Shown one piece after another: positions 38,880-49,156 of a DNA stretch of 64,000 nt. Each line of letters starts with the position of its first letter. Within the stretch, counting starts at the first letter, position 1. The notes under the pieces were generated by a model. It saw only the letters and a program-made list of their open reading frames with translations. It made no database searches and had not been told where the DNA came from. Source of the DNA: an uncultured Bartonella sp. (GTDB lineage Bacteria; Pseudomonadota; Alphaproteobacteria; Rhizobiales; Rhizobiaceae); the NCBI RefSeq assembly GCF_946479275.1, contig NZ_CAMLFE010000001.1, positions 124,001 to 188,000 on the forward strand, written 5' to 3'. The position numbers and the translations under genes are program-made.

Positions 38880-39548
38880 TCAGTTTCTTGCTGCTTTGCG
38901 CAAGGCTTCAATGCGTGATTTATAAATTTCTTTATTGCCGTTTTTAAATATTGCAGATCCGGCAACAAACGCGTTAGCACCAGCAATAGCAGCGCTTTGA
39001 ATTGTTTCGACGGTGATTCCACCATCAACTTCCAATGTTATGGGGCGTTCGCCGATCATGGCTCGCAGTTTTCCGATTTTTTCAATCATTGCAGGAATAA
39101 AACTCTGGCCTCCAAAACCCGGATTGACAGTCATGACAAGAACGAGGTCAATCTGATCTAAAAGATACTCGATCGCACCTTCCGGTGTGCCGGGATTAAG
39201 CGAAATGCCGGCTTTTTTGCCCAGCGCTCTGATAGCCTGCAAAGACCGATGGGGATGAGGCGTCGATTCTGCGTGAACCGTTATAATGTCGGCTCCCGCT
39301 TTGGCGAAGCTTTCAAGATATGTATCAACGGGAGAAATCATCAGGTGAACATCAAAGACCGCTTCTGTAACCGGCCGGATTGCTTTCACAACATCGGGAC
39401 CAAACGTTATATTCGGTACAAAATGACCGTCCATAACATCAACATGAACCCAATCAGCGCCTGCAGCAACGACGTCGGTAATTTCCTGACCGAGGCGTGA
39501 AAAGTCCGAGGCGAGGATAGAAGGGGCGATTATTTGTTGAAAAGACAT
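38880..39548 (-). CDS. rpe: Ribulose-phosphate 3-epimerase
   Basis: Interconverts ribulose-5-P and xylulose-5-P. TIM-barrel protein of 222 residues with [33 protein letters not shown] (metal ligands) and [17 protein letters not shown]. First gene of an rpe-purB unit, linking pentose phosphates to purine synthesis. Confidence 0.96.
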   Translation of the reverse strand: MSFQQIIAPSILASDFSRLGQEITDVVAAGADWVHVDVMDGHFVPNITFGPDVVKAIRPVTEAVFDVHLMISPVDTYLESFAKAGADIITVHAESTPHPHRSLQAIRALGKKAGISLNPGTPEGAIEYLLDQIDLVLVMTVNPGFGGQSFIPAMIEKIGKLRAMIGERPITLEVDGGITVETIQSAAIAGANAFVAGSAIFKNGNKEIYKSRIEALRKAARN

Positions 39549-39755
39549 ATCAATCTCCTTGGCTGGTGTTTCCTACCACGGAGCTTACCCGAGATAAAAG
39601 CCGTTTTTCGGCTGATCCACATAAGAACGCGCTCATAATCAAAGTTATTTTAATCGAGATTGCTAGCATTTTAGGAAAAAGTTGCGTACTAATGCACTGA
39701 AAATTTTTACCGAAAATTCTAAAAATTACAAACCGGTCGCTTTGAATTTTGAATT

Positions 39756-40292
39756 ATGACTGAACATTCGACACATTTAATCTCTTCAGACAAACCGATA
39801 GTCACCGTTTCATCGGTAGAATATCGCGACGCGATGAGCCATTTTGCCGGTGCAGTTCACATTGTCACAACCAACGGAGCCAAGAATAAACGCGGTGTTA
39901 CGATTTCTGCGTGCTGTTCTCTGTCCGATAATCCACCAACCGTTCTTGTCTGTCTCATGCGGCAACACGAAGAAAACAGGATTTTTATCGAAAACGAAAA
40001 ATTCTGTGTTAACACTTTAGCCGGACATCATAGAAATTTGTCCGATATTTTTGCAGGCCGCGGGGGGATAACGCAACAAGAACGGTTTTCCCATGGTAAA
40101 TGGCAGACGCTGAAAACCGGTTCGCCGGTTTTATCGGATGCACTGGTTGCACTGGATTGCCAACTGGTTGGCTGGCATGTTCATGCTACCCATTACGTAC
40201 TTATCGGGGAAGTTGTTGCCGTGAAAAGAAATGCCGGTGTTGATGCACTGATGTATCTTGATCGGGCTTATCGCACACTACCATTGCTATGA
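39756..40292 (+). CDS. Flavin reductase-like protein
   Basis: A 178-residue protein with the flavin-reductase-like FMN-binding fold: YRDAMSHFAGAVHIVTTNG, RGVTISACCSLSDNPPTVLVCL, FCVNTLAGHH and HYVLIGEVVAV. Members supply reduced flavin to partner monooxygenases (HpaC, RutF type). No partner oxygenase is nearby, so the substrate system is unknown. Confidence 0.85.
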   Translation: MTEHSTHLISSDKPIVTVSSVEYRDAMSHFAGAVHIVTTNGAKNKRGVTISACCSLSDNPPTVLVCLMRQHEENRIFIENEKFCVNTLAGHHRNLSDIFAGRGGITQQERFSHGKWQTLKTGSPVLSDALVALDCQLVGWHVHATHYVLIGEVVAVKRNAGVDALMYLDRAYRTLPLL

Positions 40293-40337
40293 CCAAAGCA
40301 TATAAATGCGACACGCACTCTAAACCTCATTTGTTTT

Positions 40338-40871
40338 TTACTTTTTAGCAAAATCGCGTGGTACGTCGCCTGTCCTTTTCAGCTTCATTCCGACGACAGG
40401 AATAAGATCGTCCTGAATTTTGACAGAGACAGTAATGTTCATCGAGTTTTTATCTTCAAGACGTGCCATCATTGCGCCGTTCAACTGTTTGCGGTTGAGA
40501 CCGAACACCATCCTATCTGCTCCGACCTTGCCGGAAACGACGTCTAATCCGTCACCTTTTGCGCCGTCATTGAATTCGCCGGAAAAGCCCGAAGGGCCTC
40601 TCGATACTGTTGCCTTCATAGGTTGTGAAAAAACGCCGACGCGGCAATTGCCGTCAAGAGTCATTCCGACTTGGGAAATTTCGGATGTGCCGGCAAAAGT
40701 ACAGGTAAATTTTGTTCCTTTATATTTTCCAGCAACAACCTCTCCGGGGCCGGCCCAGCTTCCTTCGATGGAGTGGAAAAACTCGACATCACTGTCGGCA
40801 GCCCGACTTGCCGTTACAGAAGCCGACGAGGCGATAGTCAATCCAACAAAAGCCGAAACTATTTTTTTCAT
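40338..40871 (-). CDS. Exported protein of unknown function
   Basis: A 177-residue protein with a signal peptide (MKKIVSAFVGLTIASSASVT, cleavage near SRAAD). The mature part (FFHSIEGSWAGPGEVVAGKYKG, then CTFAG and GNCRVGVF) is predicted to be mainly beta and has two cysteines that could pair. I start at ATG 40871; the frame extends to 40940 but the signal peptide fits the shorter form. I recognise no characterised family. Confidence 0.75.
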   Translation of the reverse strand: MKKIVSAFVGLTIASSASVTASRAADSDVEFFHSIEGSWAGPGEVVAGKYKGTKFTCTFAGTSEISQVGMTLDGNCRVGVFSQPMKATVSRGPSGFSGEFNDGAKGDGLDVVSGKVGADRMVFGLNRKQLNGAMMARLEDKNSMNITVSVKIQDDLIPVVGMKLKRTGDVPRDFAKK

Positions 40872-40973
40872 AATGGCGTTACTCTGCCTTTTACTCAACA
40901 CAGAAAGGAAAAGATATGAACCTGTATGAGAGGTAATCATTAGATGCCATTATGGGAAAAAATGGTTAATTCT

Positions 40974-41999
40974 TTATTCTTTTCCGCTTGAAGAAGATGC
41001 TTTTTTCAAATTTTCTTTAGTTCTATTCCGGTTCAACCCGATGAGGTCGCCAGTAAAATCACTAATTCCCGGGCGTTTTTCTCCGTCGAAAGGAAATGGC
41101 CGTAAAGCATCCATCGTCGCGATTCCGATGCGCGTTGTCATGAGGCCGTTGACAACACCTTCTCCCAGTCTCGCGGAAAGGCGTGTTGCGAGACCTTGCC
41201 CGATAAATTGTTCGACGAGACCGTCACCGACAGCAAGAGTTCCGGTGACAGCCAAGTGGGAGATCACTCGTTTGATGAGTGCAAACAATCCGAACCGTCC
41301 GGGACGTGCACCGTAGAGAGTGGCTAGCCGCCGAATGAGACCGACCACTTCATAAAGAACATAGCCGAGGTCAATGATGGCGCGCGGACTAACAGCGGTG
41401 ACAATCGACACTCGTTTTGCCGAATTGAGAATGAGCTTTCGTGCCTCCATATCGAGTGGTCTGAGGAGCTCGTATTCCGCAAGATGAACAAGCGCTTTGC
41501 CATCAATAATATCTTGACGATGCGACTGCATCGTTTTCTGGCCCTGAGTGATATATGGACTATGCGCAGTATAACGGATCAATTCATCAACCGAATGACG
41601 GGCGAGGGTGATATCATCCTTTTTTGCCGCTTCTTCGGCGTTCAGTCGTATTTTGTCAACAGAAGCCAAACGCATAATCGCCCTTACTTCTCCGATGACA
41701 AAGAACATCAGTGCAATCAGCCCGATAATTGTAATTAGAAGCGCAATAAAGCCTGCAAACTCATATTTTTCAAATAGCGTATTTATAAGATCACTCGTCC
41801 ATAGTCCGAGACTTAAAATAAGCAACAGAAATACAGCGAATAGAAATACTTTACCGCTTGTGATTTTCGGATTTGGAGTGTCGGCCTTTTGATAATCAAG
41901 CGCGTTGAGCTCGTTCAGTGCTTCTTCAAGAAACGGATCATTTTGCTCCTCTGCAATTGAATCGAGGTCGTTGATTGCCTGAGGTTTACGATCAATCAT
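40974..41999 (-). CDS. YcjF-like inner-membrane protein (DUF697)
   Basis: A 341-residue membrane protein with two hydrophobic segments in the N-terminal half (about residues 49-68 and 80-103). The DUF697 region follows (AVSPRAIIDLGYVLYEVVGLIRRLATLYGARPG shortened here to its core, with a Gly-rich amphipathic segment). It starts 4 nt inside the end of the YcjX-like gene, the usual pair; in enterobacteria they are stress-induced (RpoH, phage-shock linked). Confidence 0.88.
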   Translation of the reverse strand: MIDRKPQAINDLDSIAEEQNDPFLEEALNELNALDYQKADTPNPKITSGKVFLFAVFLLLILSLGLWTSDLINTLFEKYEFAGFIALLITIIGLIALMFFVIGEVRAIMRLASVDKIRLNAEEAAKKDDITLARHSVDELIRYTAHSPYITQGQKTMQSHRQDIIDGKALVHLAEYELLRPLDMEARKLILNSAKRVSIVTAVSPRAIIDLGYVLYEVVGLIRRLATLYGARPGRFGLFALIKRVISHLAVTGTLAVGDGLVEQFIGQGLATRLSARLGEGVVNGLMTTRIGIATMDALRPFPFDGEKRPGISDFTGDLIGLNRNRTKENLKKASSSSGKE

Positions 42000-43432
42000 A
42001 TAAGATAATCTCCAAACAGAAATTCCATAGCACGATCAAGACGGATTTGCGGAAATGGTGAATTCATCTCCAGTTTTGGTGGCAGAAAACGAACAAATTG
42101 AAGTCGATCGTGCAAATTATCACTGACGAGTTCGGATAAAGATCGAGGCAAATCACCTGGAAATATCGCGGTTTCCGTTTTCCCATCAAAAACTGTATCG
42201 CCAATTTTTTCGCCTGTCATTGGCATACCAACGACAACAGGGAGGCTCTGTCCGTGCTTTTCACTTGTCCCCTCCTTTGTGGAACGCAATGCTGCAACAG
42301 CAAGTGTATCTGTCAGGACACCATCCAGTTTTGCTTTATCCAGAGCTTGATCGACAATTTGTTCGGTAATTTTTTCAAGATGCTCGTGATCAACGTGGTG
42401 GAGATAGTCAACCTTCGTCGCCGCCACTAAAATGCGATCGATCTTGTGTTTTATCAATCTACTAAAGAAACGATTGCGACCTGCACGAAAACAGACAAGG
42501 ATTTCGCTTAATGCACTCTGCATCTCCAGGATTGAGTCTCTTCCGCCGTTAATTGCATCAAGAGAATCAACAAGAATGACCTGACGATCGAGCCTGGCGA
42601 TATATTCCCGAAAGAAAGGCTTGATAACAAAAGTTTTATAGGCTTCGTATCGCTGCTCCATGACTTTTGCGATCGAATTTTCAGGAAATTCTGCAATGCC
42701 TAAATCGGGCAGGGGAGAGAACGCCAAAACCGGGGCACCTTCAAAACTGCCAGGGATTAAAAACCGACCTGGTGGAAGAGCTGAAATCATATTCCCCGAA
42801 TTCTTTGCAGCTTTCAGATAATCTTTGAAGCAACCAGATAAAGTTTCAATATCTTTTTCGTTCGCTTCACTCAAAAAATTGATACTTTGAATTGCTCCAA
42901 GCCAAGCCTTTGCATGGTGTTTATGAGCAGGAGAATTGGCTCTCTCAATCGATTGGACACTAAAAGTGCGGTAACTCTTATCAAGAAGCGGCAAATCAAG
43001 TAACCATTCTCCCGGATAATCAATAATATCAATATTGAGTTTGGTTTGTTTTAAACCGGAAAATGTTTGCGAGCGCGGGAGAAATTGTAATTTCAATCTG
43101 AGCTGCGAGAGCGAGCGTGTGGATTGAGGCCAGTTTCTTTTATTGACCAGACAATCAATGTGCTTTTCAAATTCGAAGCGGGCGATTTTGCTGTCAGGTT
43201 GTTCTGCAAGTTTAGCACTAAGCAACCTTCCTTCCCGTACCACTTCAAAGACCGGCAATCGACCGGAATGCAACAGATTTTCAATTAAAGACGTAATGAA
43301 AACCGTTTTCCCCGCCCCCGAAAGCCCCGTAACACCAAGTTTGAGGGTCGGGTTAAATACGCTTTTGGCGCGATCGTTTAATGTATCAAATGCGATGGCA
43401 GCTTCGTCTTTTAATGATGTCAATGAAGGCAA
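41996..43432 (-). CDS. YcjX-like P-loop GTPase/ATPase (DUF463)
   Basis: A 478-residue protein with Walker A LGVTGLSGAGKTVFITSL at about residue 35, IIDYPGEWLLDLPLL as the second nucleotide region and LVAATKVDYLHH as a GTPase-type specificity motif. DUF463 proteins such as YcjX are thought to be GTP-binding stress proteins. Overlaps the ycjF-like gene by 4 nt. Confidence 0.9.
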   Translation of the reverse strand: MPSLTSLKDEAAIAFDTLNDRAKSVFNPTLKLGVTGLSGAGKTVFITSLIENLLHSGRLPVFEVVREGRLLSAKLAEQPDSKIARFEFEKHIDCLVNKRNWPQSTRSLSQLRLKLQFLPRSQTFSGLKQTKLNIDIIDYPGEWLLDLPLLDKSYRTFSVQSIERANSPAHKHHAKAWLGAIQSINFLSEANEKDIETLSGCFKDYLKAAKNSGNMISALPPGRFLIPGSFEGAPVLAFSPLPDLGIAEFPENSIAKVMEQRYEAYKTFVIKPFFREYIARLDRQVILVDSLDAINGGRDSILEMQSALSEILVCFRAGRNRFFSRLIKHKIDRILVAATKVDYLHHVDHEHLEKITEQIVDQALDKAKLDGVLTDTLAVAALRSTKEGTSEKHGQSLPVVVGMPMTGEKIGDTVFDGKTETAIFPGDLPRSLSELVSDNLHDRLQFVRFLPPKLEMNSPFPQIRLDRAMEFLFGDYLI

Positions 43433-43533
43433 ATAACAATTTTCCTGAAGTTGTTTAGAACGGGTTTTTTGAATAACTCAGCGAGTATAGCATATGGTGT
43501 AAAGAGTTCACCTCTGCAAGGTGATGACCATAT

Positions 43534-44058
43534 TCAAGGTTTCAGAATGCGCACGAGATGTCCTCTTCCAGACAATTGGTCACTAATGCCGGATGATTGA
43601 TCAAGAGACATTGCGGAGAATTCCAATAAGGCAACATTCGCTGTGCCTAGAATCAAAGGCCGCGATAATTCGATATCGTCGGTATTGCATAGTTTTTCTA
43701 TGACAGTGCTTATCGAAGGGTTGTGCCCAATGATAAGTAAAGGAAGGCCGTTTTGGAGTTCCGAAATCGTCACCGAGACATAATCCTTGGCACTGCCATG
43801 ATATAATAGTTGAACAAATTCAGCTTTTATATTTAAATTAAGATGGAGCGCGCAAAGTGTTTGCCGCGTGCGCAATGCCGGAGAACATAGCACTGTTGCA
43901 GGATGGAAATTTTGCCGATCAAGTATTTCTCCGATTTTTTCGACTTCAAGCACGCCTTTTTCTGATAATGGCCGATCGGCATCTTTTCCGGTTTTTGTCG
44001 TAGCTACAGCGTTACCATGACGCATAAGCGCAATCAAATTTTGTGATGAATTCTTCAT
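43534..44058 (-). CDS. SixA-like histidine phosphatase
   Basis: A 174-residue protein of the RHG phosphatase superfamily: LIALMRHGNAV (Arg13, His14), CSPALRTRQTL and LLIIGHNPSIS (second His). The arrangement matches SixA, which dephosphorylates phosphohistidine proteins. A link to a particular kinase or phosphotransferase system is not shown here. Confidence 0.85.
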   Translation of the reverse strand: MKNSSQNLIALMRHGNAVATTKTGKDADRPLSEKGVLEVEKIGEILDRQNFHPATVLCSPALRTRQTLCALHLNLNIKAEFVQLLYHGSAKDYVSVTISELQNGLPLLIIGHNPSISTVIEKLCNTDDIELSRPLILGTANVALLEFSAMSLDQSSGISDQLSGRGHLVRILKP

Positions 44059-44187
44059 TCGATAAATAAGAAAAAACAGTAACCGAATTTTCTAGTAAAG
44101 AAGAGTTTGTTTTTTGCTTTTATACTAATATAGTATTTGATATAGTATTAACGTTTTGAAAATTTTGTCAAAAAGATATTTTTTGTC

Positions 44188-44216
44188 TTGTGTTCGATTT
44201 TTTTGCACAATATATA
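44188..44216 (+). promoter_or_regulatory. Putative promoter of dksA
   Basis: TTGTGT at 44188-44193 and TATATA at 44211-44216 with a 17-nt spacer, about 33 nt before the chosen dksA start. Consensus match by eye in an AT-rich region, so tentative. Confidence 0.35.
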
Positions 44217-44249
44217 GAGCCGCACATACAACATGTGGAGGCTTTGACT

Positions 44250-44666
44250 ATGAGCGAAACACAGAACGCCGAGTATCATCCTACCGAAGATGAGCCTTTC
44301 ATGAGTGAAAGGCAAAAAGTCTATTTTCGGGCGAAGCTTATTGCTTGGAAGAATGACATTTTACGCGAAGCGAGAGAAACGCTCGAAAATCTACAGGAAG
44401 AGAATGCCAACCAGCCTGATTTGGCTGATCGCGCATCGTCGGAAACAGATAGAGCCATTGAATTGCGTGCCCGCGACCGTCAGAGAAAACTGATCGCAAA
44501 AATAGATGCAGCGTTGGAACGGCTTAATGACGGCACCTATGGTTATTGCGAGGAAACGGGAGAGCCGATAAGCATTAAACGTCTTGATGCACGTCCGATT
44601 GCTACTCTTTCTATCGAGGCTCAGGAGCGCCATGAAAAACGTGAGAAAGTCTATAAAGACGAATAA
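44250..44666 (+). CDS. dksA: RNA polymerase-binding transcription factor DksA
   Basis: Works with ppGpp in the RNA polymerase secondary channel. The 138-residue protein has the coiled coil with the functional tip DxxDxA (DLADRA) and the C-terminal YGYCEETGEPISIKRLDARP. Only one cysteine is present, so the four-Cys zinc finger of E. coli DksA is not formed; this cysteine-poor state is known in some homologues. I start at ATG 44250 after GGAGG; the frame runs open to 44190. Followed by a strong terminator. Confidence 0.95.
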   Translation: MSETQNAEYHPTEDEPFMSERQKVYFRAKLIAWKNDILREARETLENLQEENANQPDLADRASSETDRAIELRARDRQRKLIAKIDAALERLNDGTYGYCEETGEPISIKRLDARPIATLSIEAQERHEKREKVYKDE

Positions 44667-44682
44667 AATAAGTCGATTATCT

Positions 44683-44723
44683 AAGCCTATGTCAAATCAA
44701 AAATTGGCATAGGCTTTTTTTTA
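44683..44723 (+). terminator. Intrinsic terminator after dksA
   Basis: Nine-base-pair perfect stem AAGCCTATG / CATAGGCTT with a 16-nt loop, followed by a long T-run. Confidence 0.88.
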
Positions 44724-45353
44724 TTGAGCTTGATCCTATCAAGTGCCGGAGATCGTAAGTTTAACCTCCGGAAAATCATGTCAAAATCACAGGCTAAATA
44801 GCAAAACAGCGTAAATTATGCCCGTACCGCCACGGGCGCGTACCTCCCCATATTCTGAAAGTGATTTGGTCCCTATCATGGTGGCTACGCAATTCACCGG
44901 CTTTTTAGGATAAAAACGGTATTCGATATTATTCAAATTGACCAATCAGTGCCAAACGTTCTCTAACGGATTTTAATGATGTGAGAAACATAATTCTGCT
45001 TGTTTGCCCATTGTTGACATCACCAAGCTTGATGAATGATTTCGAGAACGGGATGCATGTGCATTGAATTGCTGAAAGTTTTCATCTCCAGAATTCAGGT
45101 GTTTTAATTGAATGCTTTTGCTTCCGACCTTTCAAATTGCTTGAAGGGCGTATCAACACATACCCTCTCAGTTGTTGTCGTTTTAATTTAACCATGAACC
45201 GATGAACACGAAAGTTCAGGCCAACTTCCATTCCAGAGGCAATATTAAATCTGCAACGCAAGAATCTGCAACTCAAGAAAAAGCAAAATGTCGACTTGAA
45301 TTTTTCAGTTTAACACCAATCAACGAACGACGTTCGTTGACTATAGGGGAAAC
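44724..45353. other. Intergenic region between dksA and the FliO-like gene
   Basis: About 630 nt with no convincing gene; minus-strand frame 45082-45276 has no family or ribosome site. It holds a perfect palindrome at 45320-45340, listed separately. Confidence 0.5.
45320..45340. repeat. Perfect 21-nt palindrome
   Basis: Ten-base arms TCAACGAACG and CGTTCGTTGA around a single A, 13 nt beyond the stop of the FliO-like gene. No U-run on either strand, so it is not a standard terminator. The tight centre is more like a protein-binding site. Confidence 0.75.
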
Positions 45354-46238
45354 TTACGGTTTTATTTTTTCATTCTTTATTGCGTTGCTCAGTTCGTTTT
45401 CAAACATATGATCGAAGTCATCATCCAGTTCGACAGACGTGTCAGTATTTTTTCGTGAGTCTTCGAGAGCCGGTTCGCGTCGCCCCTCTATTTCGGCGCT
45501 GACAGCAGAATCTTTCAACGTAGGTCTGAAATCGGGCGAAATATAAGGTTGTTTTGCAGGACGTGAGGAGATGTTGTTACTTTGCGAAGGAACAAAATCG
45601 GCTATCGAAGGCTCGTTTGGAGTCGATAGAGGCGATTGAACATCGCCGTTCAAAGCAACTTTATCTGTAGCAGGACGGATATCTAATTCGGGCGCTCTGC
45701 GAGCGCCGTTCGTCGTCGGAGCAACGTTAGGCTCGTCCGATGTAGGATTGATTTTAGCTTTTGAATAATGCGCGGCAAGGCGCTCATCTGGAGAGATAGG
45801 TCTGTTGGGTGAAATCGGACGACTGGCTATAGGAGTTGACGGTTTTGTTAACGTTGGTTCGCGATAGCCCGGTGTCGGACGAGCGTTCTGACCCAAATTC
45901 ATCTCAGCAATAGCAGGATCTTCTCTTCTTTCGGCAGGATCACCAATTTTTATATTGGTTTCGATAACGAGATCAGTGGGGCCACCAATCATCAACAGGT
46001 GTTCAACGTTGTCACGGCGCACCAACACCAGTCGACGCGTGCGGTCAACAGCTGCTGCATCACGCACTGACAAGCGCGGCGTGCGGGATTTTCCACCAAC
46101 AACAAATGTACCACTATTGAACTTCCGTAAAAGCGAAATTGTGATAGCTATTGCCGCAATAACAATAATGAGCACAACAAGACTGGTAATGATATTGGCA
46201 GCCGATTGTCCAATCTGGTTTTCTAACCAAGCATGCAT
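45354..46238 (-). CDS. FliO-like single-pass membrane protein
   Basis: A 294-residue protein. One membrane segment (about residues 13-37) is followed by a FliO-type cytoplasmic domain with RLSVRDAAAVDRTRRLVLVRR, then NVEHLLMIGGPTDLVIETNI. The remaining 190 residues are Pro/Ser/Asn-rich and look disordered, with an acidic C-terminus. FliO assists assembly of the flagellar export gate, but no flagellar gene is nearby. Similar stand-alone proteins are found in Rhizobiales, so a non-flagellar role is possible. Divergent from cckA. Confidence 0.75.
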   Translation of the reverse strand: MHAWLENQIGQSAANIITSLVVLIIVIAAIAITISLLRKFNSGTFVVGGKSRTPRLSVRDAAAVDRTRRLVLVRRDNVEHLLMIGGPTDLVIETNIKIGDPAERREDPAIAEMNLGQNARPTPGYREPTLTKPSTPIASRPISPNRPISPDERLAAHYSKAKINPTSDEPNVAPTTNGARRAPELDIRPATDKVALNGDVQSPLSTPNEPSIADFVPSQSNNISSRPAKQPYISPDFRPTLKDSAVSAEIEGRREPALEDSRKNTDTSVELDDDFDHMFENELSNAIKNEKIKP

Positions 46239-46496
46239 ACTTTCTCTATCTCCTGTTGAAAGAGCGTAAACTTAACTATTCTATTACCTTTATATTCAGA
46301 TGTTTAACAATCAAAAACGTCAGCATAATGGAATGGATAACTGTTTTTTAACATATGTACCGGGAATTGCATTTGTCTAGAAAAGAGATGTTTGTGAAAA
46401 TCCCACTTCCTTCTATTAAAGCTGTCATGGATAGCCTAATCTAAGGATAAAATGAAATTAAGAATCAAACTTGATCCAAAGAGGCATTGTTAAGCA

Positions 46497-49052
46497 ATGA
46501 AAAAGCCGGAACAATTTAACCGCATATGGGCTTTTTCGGAAGAACAAGCGGGGGTGTTGCGCCTTTCTGTTGCTGTAATTTTGGTAGTTGCAATCATCGT
46601 TTCGATTGCCGGTTTTTTTATCCACAATCGCCGATTTGATTTTTTTGCCCAAAGTGTTTTCATATTTATGGCCGTTATTGGCTTCTCCGTTATGGTTATT
46701 TTTCTATCCGGCGTTTTCAACAGGGTTGGTAACAACGAAGGGAAAGGGTGCAGAATTCCTCTTGATAGTCTTGATGATGCACTGTTACTTGCCGATACAA
46801 CAGGTCGCATTATTACTGCCAATGCAAGTTGTAAGAAACTTCAAAGCTTTCAAAATGCAAAAACGGTTTTTGCACTCTTTTCACCCTTGCAAGATGCCGA
46901 ACAAGTTATTTATCGGCTTGGTGTAAAAGCGCTCACGGGGCAGGCGGCACGTGAAGAAACACATGCCACTCGATCGCTATGGCCAAATACATCGACAAGC
47001 AGTCACGCGTGGTACAGTCTAGCTGTTAAGCCGGTAAAACTTCATGGCGAGGTCTTTCTTATATGGCGACTTGAAGATATCGGGTTTGCCCGTGATATGT
47101 ATGAACCGCTTTTTCGTAACCTTCAGGAAGCAATCAATCATTTGGATCAGGCGCCGGCAGGCTTTCTTTCGATCGATCATAACGGTTCAATCATCTATCT
47201 TAATGCTACATTGTCGAATGTTTTAAATATCGATCTATCGAAATTTAAAATGGGCGAGTTGACGTTTGATAGTGTTTTTACACCAAATGAACAGGCATCA
47301 AGTTGGTCAGAAATAAAGAAGCATATTGACGAGAGCGGCAATAACTACAGATTTTCACTGGAATGGTATAAGACGACAGATGATCGCAAAACTTTTCTCG
47401 TTTTGGCTGCCAAACAAGCCGGTGACGAAGAAGACGAGACAATTTATCGTCTCATACTTGTTCCTGAATCTTCTCGTTCCGTTTCGGGGGCCACTTCCGG
47501 CGCAACGTCGGAAGTTCTTCGCTATTATTTCGAAAATTCGCCACTAGCAATTGCGACGATTAATCGTGAAGGCAAATTACTAGGAACGAACAAGCCTTTT
47601 AAACAGCTACTCAATGTAAATCAGGACGATTTAAACAAAAAATCTGTCAGCGAATTCTTTACAGACGCAGGAAAACGTGACATCGGCGAAATACTCCGAA
47701 AACTATCGGTAAACAGAGCCGGTAATCTCACTACCGAAGTCAGTCTTTTAACCAATGGTAATCGACATTTCCGACTATTTTTCTTGAAGCTATCCAATGA
47801 AATTAATGAGCCGGAAAGTGAAATGGTCGTTTTGTCTGTTATTGAAACAACAGCGCAAAAAACATTGGAAGACAAAATGGCGCAAGGACAGAAGCTACAG
47901 GCTGTCGGCCAGCTTGCCGGTGGCATTGCGCACGATTTTAACAACGTCCTTACCGCAATTATAATGTCTTGTGATCTTCTTCTTGCAAGTCATCGCAGCT
48001 CTGATCCCGCGCATGCCGATCTCATCAATATCAAAAATAATGCTAACAGAGCGGCATCTCTTGTTCAGCAATTATTGGCTTTTTCGCGCCGCCAGACGTT
48101 GCGGCCGGAAGTGGTAGACCTTACAGAATTGCTTTCGGATGTCAGGAACCTTTTGATGCCGCTTTTAGGTAGCAACATCCATTTGAAATTCAATCACGGG
48201 CGAGATTTATGGGATGTAAAGGTTGATCAGGCATCGTTCCAGCGTGTGCTGATGAATCTTGTGATCAATGCACGCGACGCAATGCCCGAAGGAGGCTCTA
48301 TTACGATTTCCACGGCAAATGTTACTCGCCAACAAGCAGCTGACCTTGCTTTTGACGGTCTTGTCGCGGGAGATTATGTCGAACTTGATGTCGAAGACAC
48401 AGGAACCGGAATTCCGAAATCCGTACAAGAAAAAATGTTCGAGCCATTTTTTACAACCAAGGAAGTCGGGAAAGGGACTGGACTTGGTCTTTCAATGGTT
48501 TATGGCATAATCAAGCAAACGGGCGGCTATATTTATTGTGAAAGTGAAGAGGGAAAGGGCACCAAATTCCGGATCTTTTTGCCGCGTTTCATTGCTGAAG
48601 TTGCTCAGAACGACCAGAAAACAGTTGAGCCAGAAAAACCACAAGCCGAAAAAAATGCCGATCTTTCAGGAACGGCTACAGTATTGCTTGTGGAAGATGA
48701 GGCAGCTGTGAGAATGGGCGGATTGCGAGCTCTGCAATCGAGAGGCTATACCGTGCTGGAAGCCGAAAATGGGGTTGAAGCGCTCGATGTTATTGCCGAG
48801 CATAACGGTGCGGTCGATCTTGTTGTCTCGGATGTTGTTATGCCGGAAATGGATGGGCCAACTCTACTTGGCGAGATGCGTAAAAAATACCCGGACATCA
48901 AATTTGTATTCGTTTCCGGATATGCCAAGGATGCTTTTGCAAAGAATTTGCCGCCGGATGCAGTATTCGGTTTTCTATCTAAACCGTTCACATTGAAGCA
49001 GTTGGCAATGAAAGTGAAAGAAATGCTGGCCGATCAGACTGACTCTCATTAA
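46497..49052 (+). CDS. cckA: Hybrid sensor histidine kinase CckA
   Basis: Membrane-bound bifunctional kinase that feeds phosphate through ChpT to CtrA and CpdR in alphaproteobacteria. The 851-residue protein has two N-terminal membrane segments (about 22-42, 52-73), PAS-type sensor regions, and a HisKA domain with phospho-acceptor His479 ([18 protein letters not shown]). An HATPase domain ([33 protein letters not shown]) and a C-terminal receiver with Asp779 ([10 protein letters not shown]) follow. ATG 46497 has only a distant AAGAGG. Neither ctrA nor chpT is in the window. Confidence 0.94.
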   Translation: MKKPEQFNRIWAFSEEQAGVLRLSVAVILVVAIIVSIAGFFIHNRRFDFFAQSVFIFMAVIGFSVMVIFLSGVFNRVGNNEGKGCRIPLDSLDDALLLADTTGRIITANASCKKLQSFQNAKTVFALFSPLQDAEQVIYRLGVKALTGQAAREETHATRSLWPNTSTSSHAWYSLAVKPVKLHGEVFLIWRLEDIGFARDMYEPLFRNLQEAINHLDQAPAGFLSIDHNGSIIYLNATLSNVLNIDLSKFKMGELTFDSVFTPNEQASSWSEIKKHIDESGNNYRFSLEWYKTTDDRKTFLVLAAKQAGDEEDETIYRLILVPESSRSVSGATSGATSEVLRYYFENSPLAIATINREGKLLGTNKPFKQLLNVNQDDLNKKSVSEFFTDAGKRDIGEILRKLSVNRAGNLTTEVSLLTNGNRHFRLFFLKLSNEINEPESEMVVLSVIETTAQKTLEDKMAQGQKLQAVGQLAGGIAHDFNNVLTAIIMSCDLLLASHRSSDPAHADLINIKNNANRAASLVQQLLAFSRRQTLRPEVVDLTELLSDVRNLLMPLLGSNIHLKFNHGRDLWDVKVDQASFQRVLMNLVINARDAMPEGGSITISTANVTRQQAADLAFDGLVAGDYVELDVEDTGTGIPKSVQEKMFEPFFTTKEVGKGTGLGLSMVYGIIKQTGGYIYCESEEGKGTKFRIFLPRFIAEVAQNDQKTVEPEKPQAEKNADLSGTATVLLVEDEAAVRMGGLRALQSRGYTVLEAENGVEALDVIAEHNGAVDLVVSDVVMPEMDGPTLLGEMRKKYPDIKFVFVSGYAKDAFAKNLPPDAVFGFLSKPFTLKQLAMKVKEMLADQTDSH

Positions 49053-49156
49053 AACGTGTTGTTTGATTTTAATCGAAAACATTGCGTTTAGGTGATTGAA
49101 ATCCTCGCAATCTAATGCAAGATAAATATCATTAAATTCGGTAAAGAGGATGAACC

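Noticed and set aside
45082..45276. 64-codon minus-strand ORF near the palindrome
   Set aside because: No recognisable domain and no ribosome-binding site; probably chance in a 630-nt gap.
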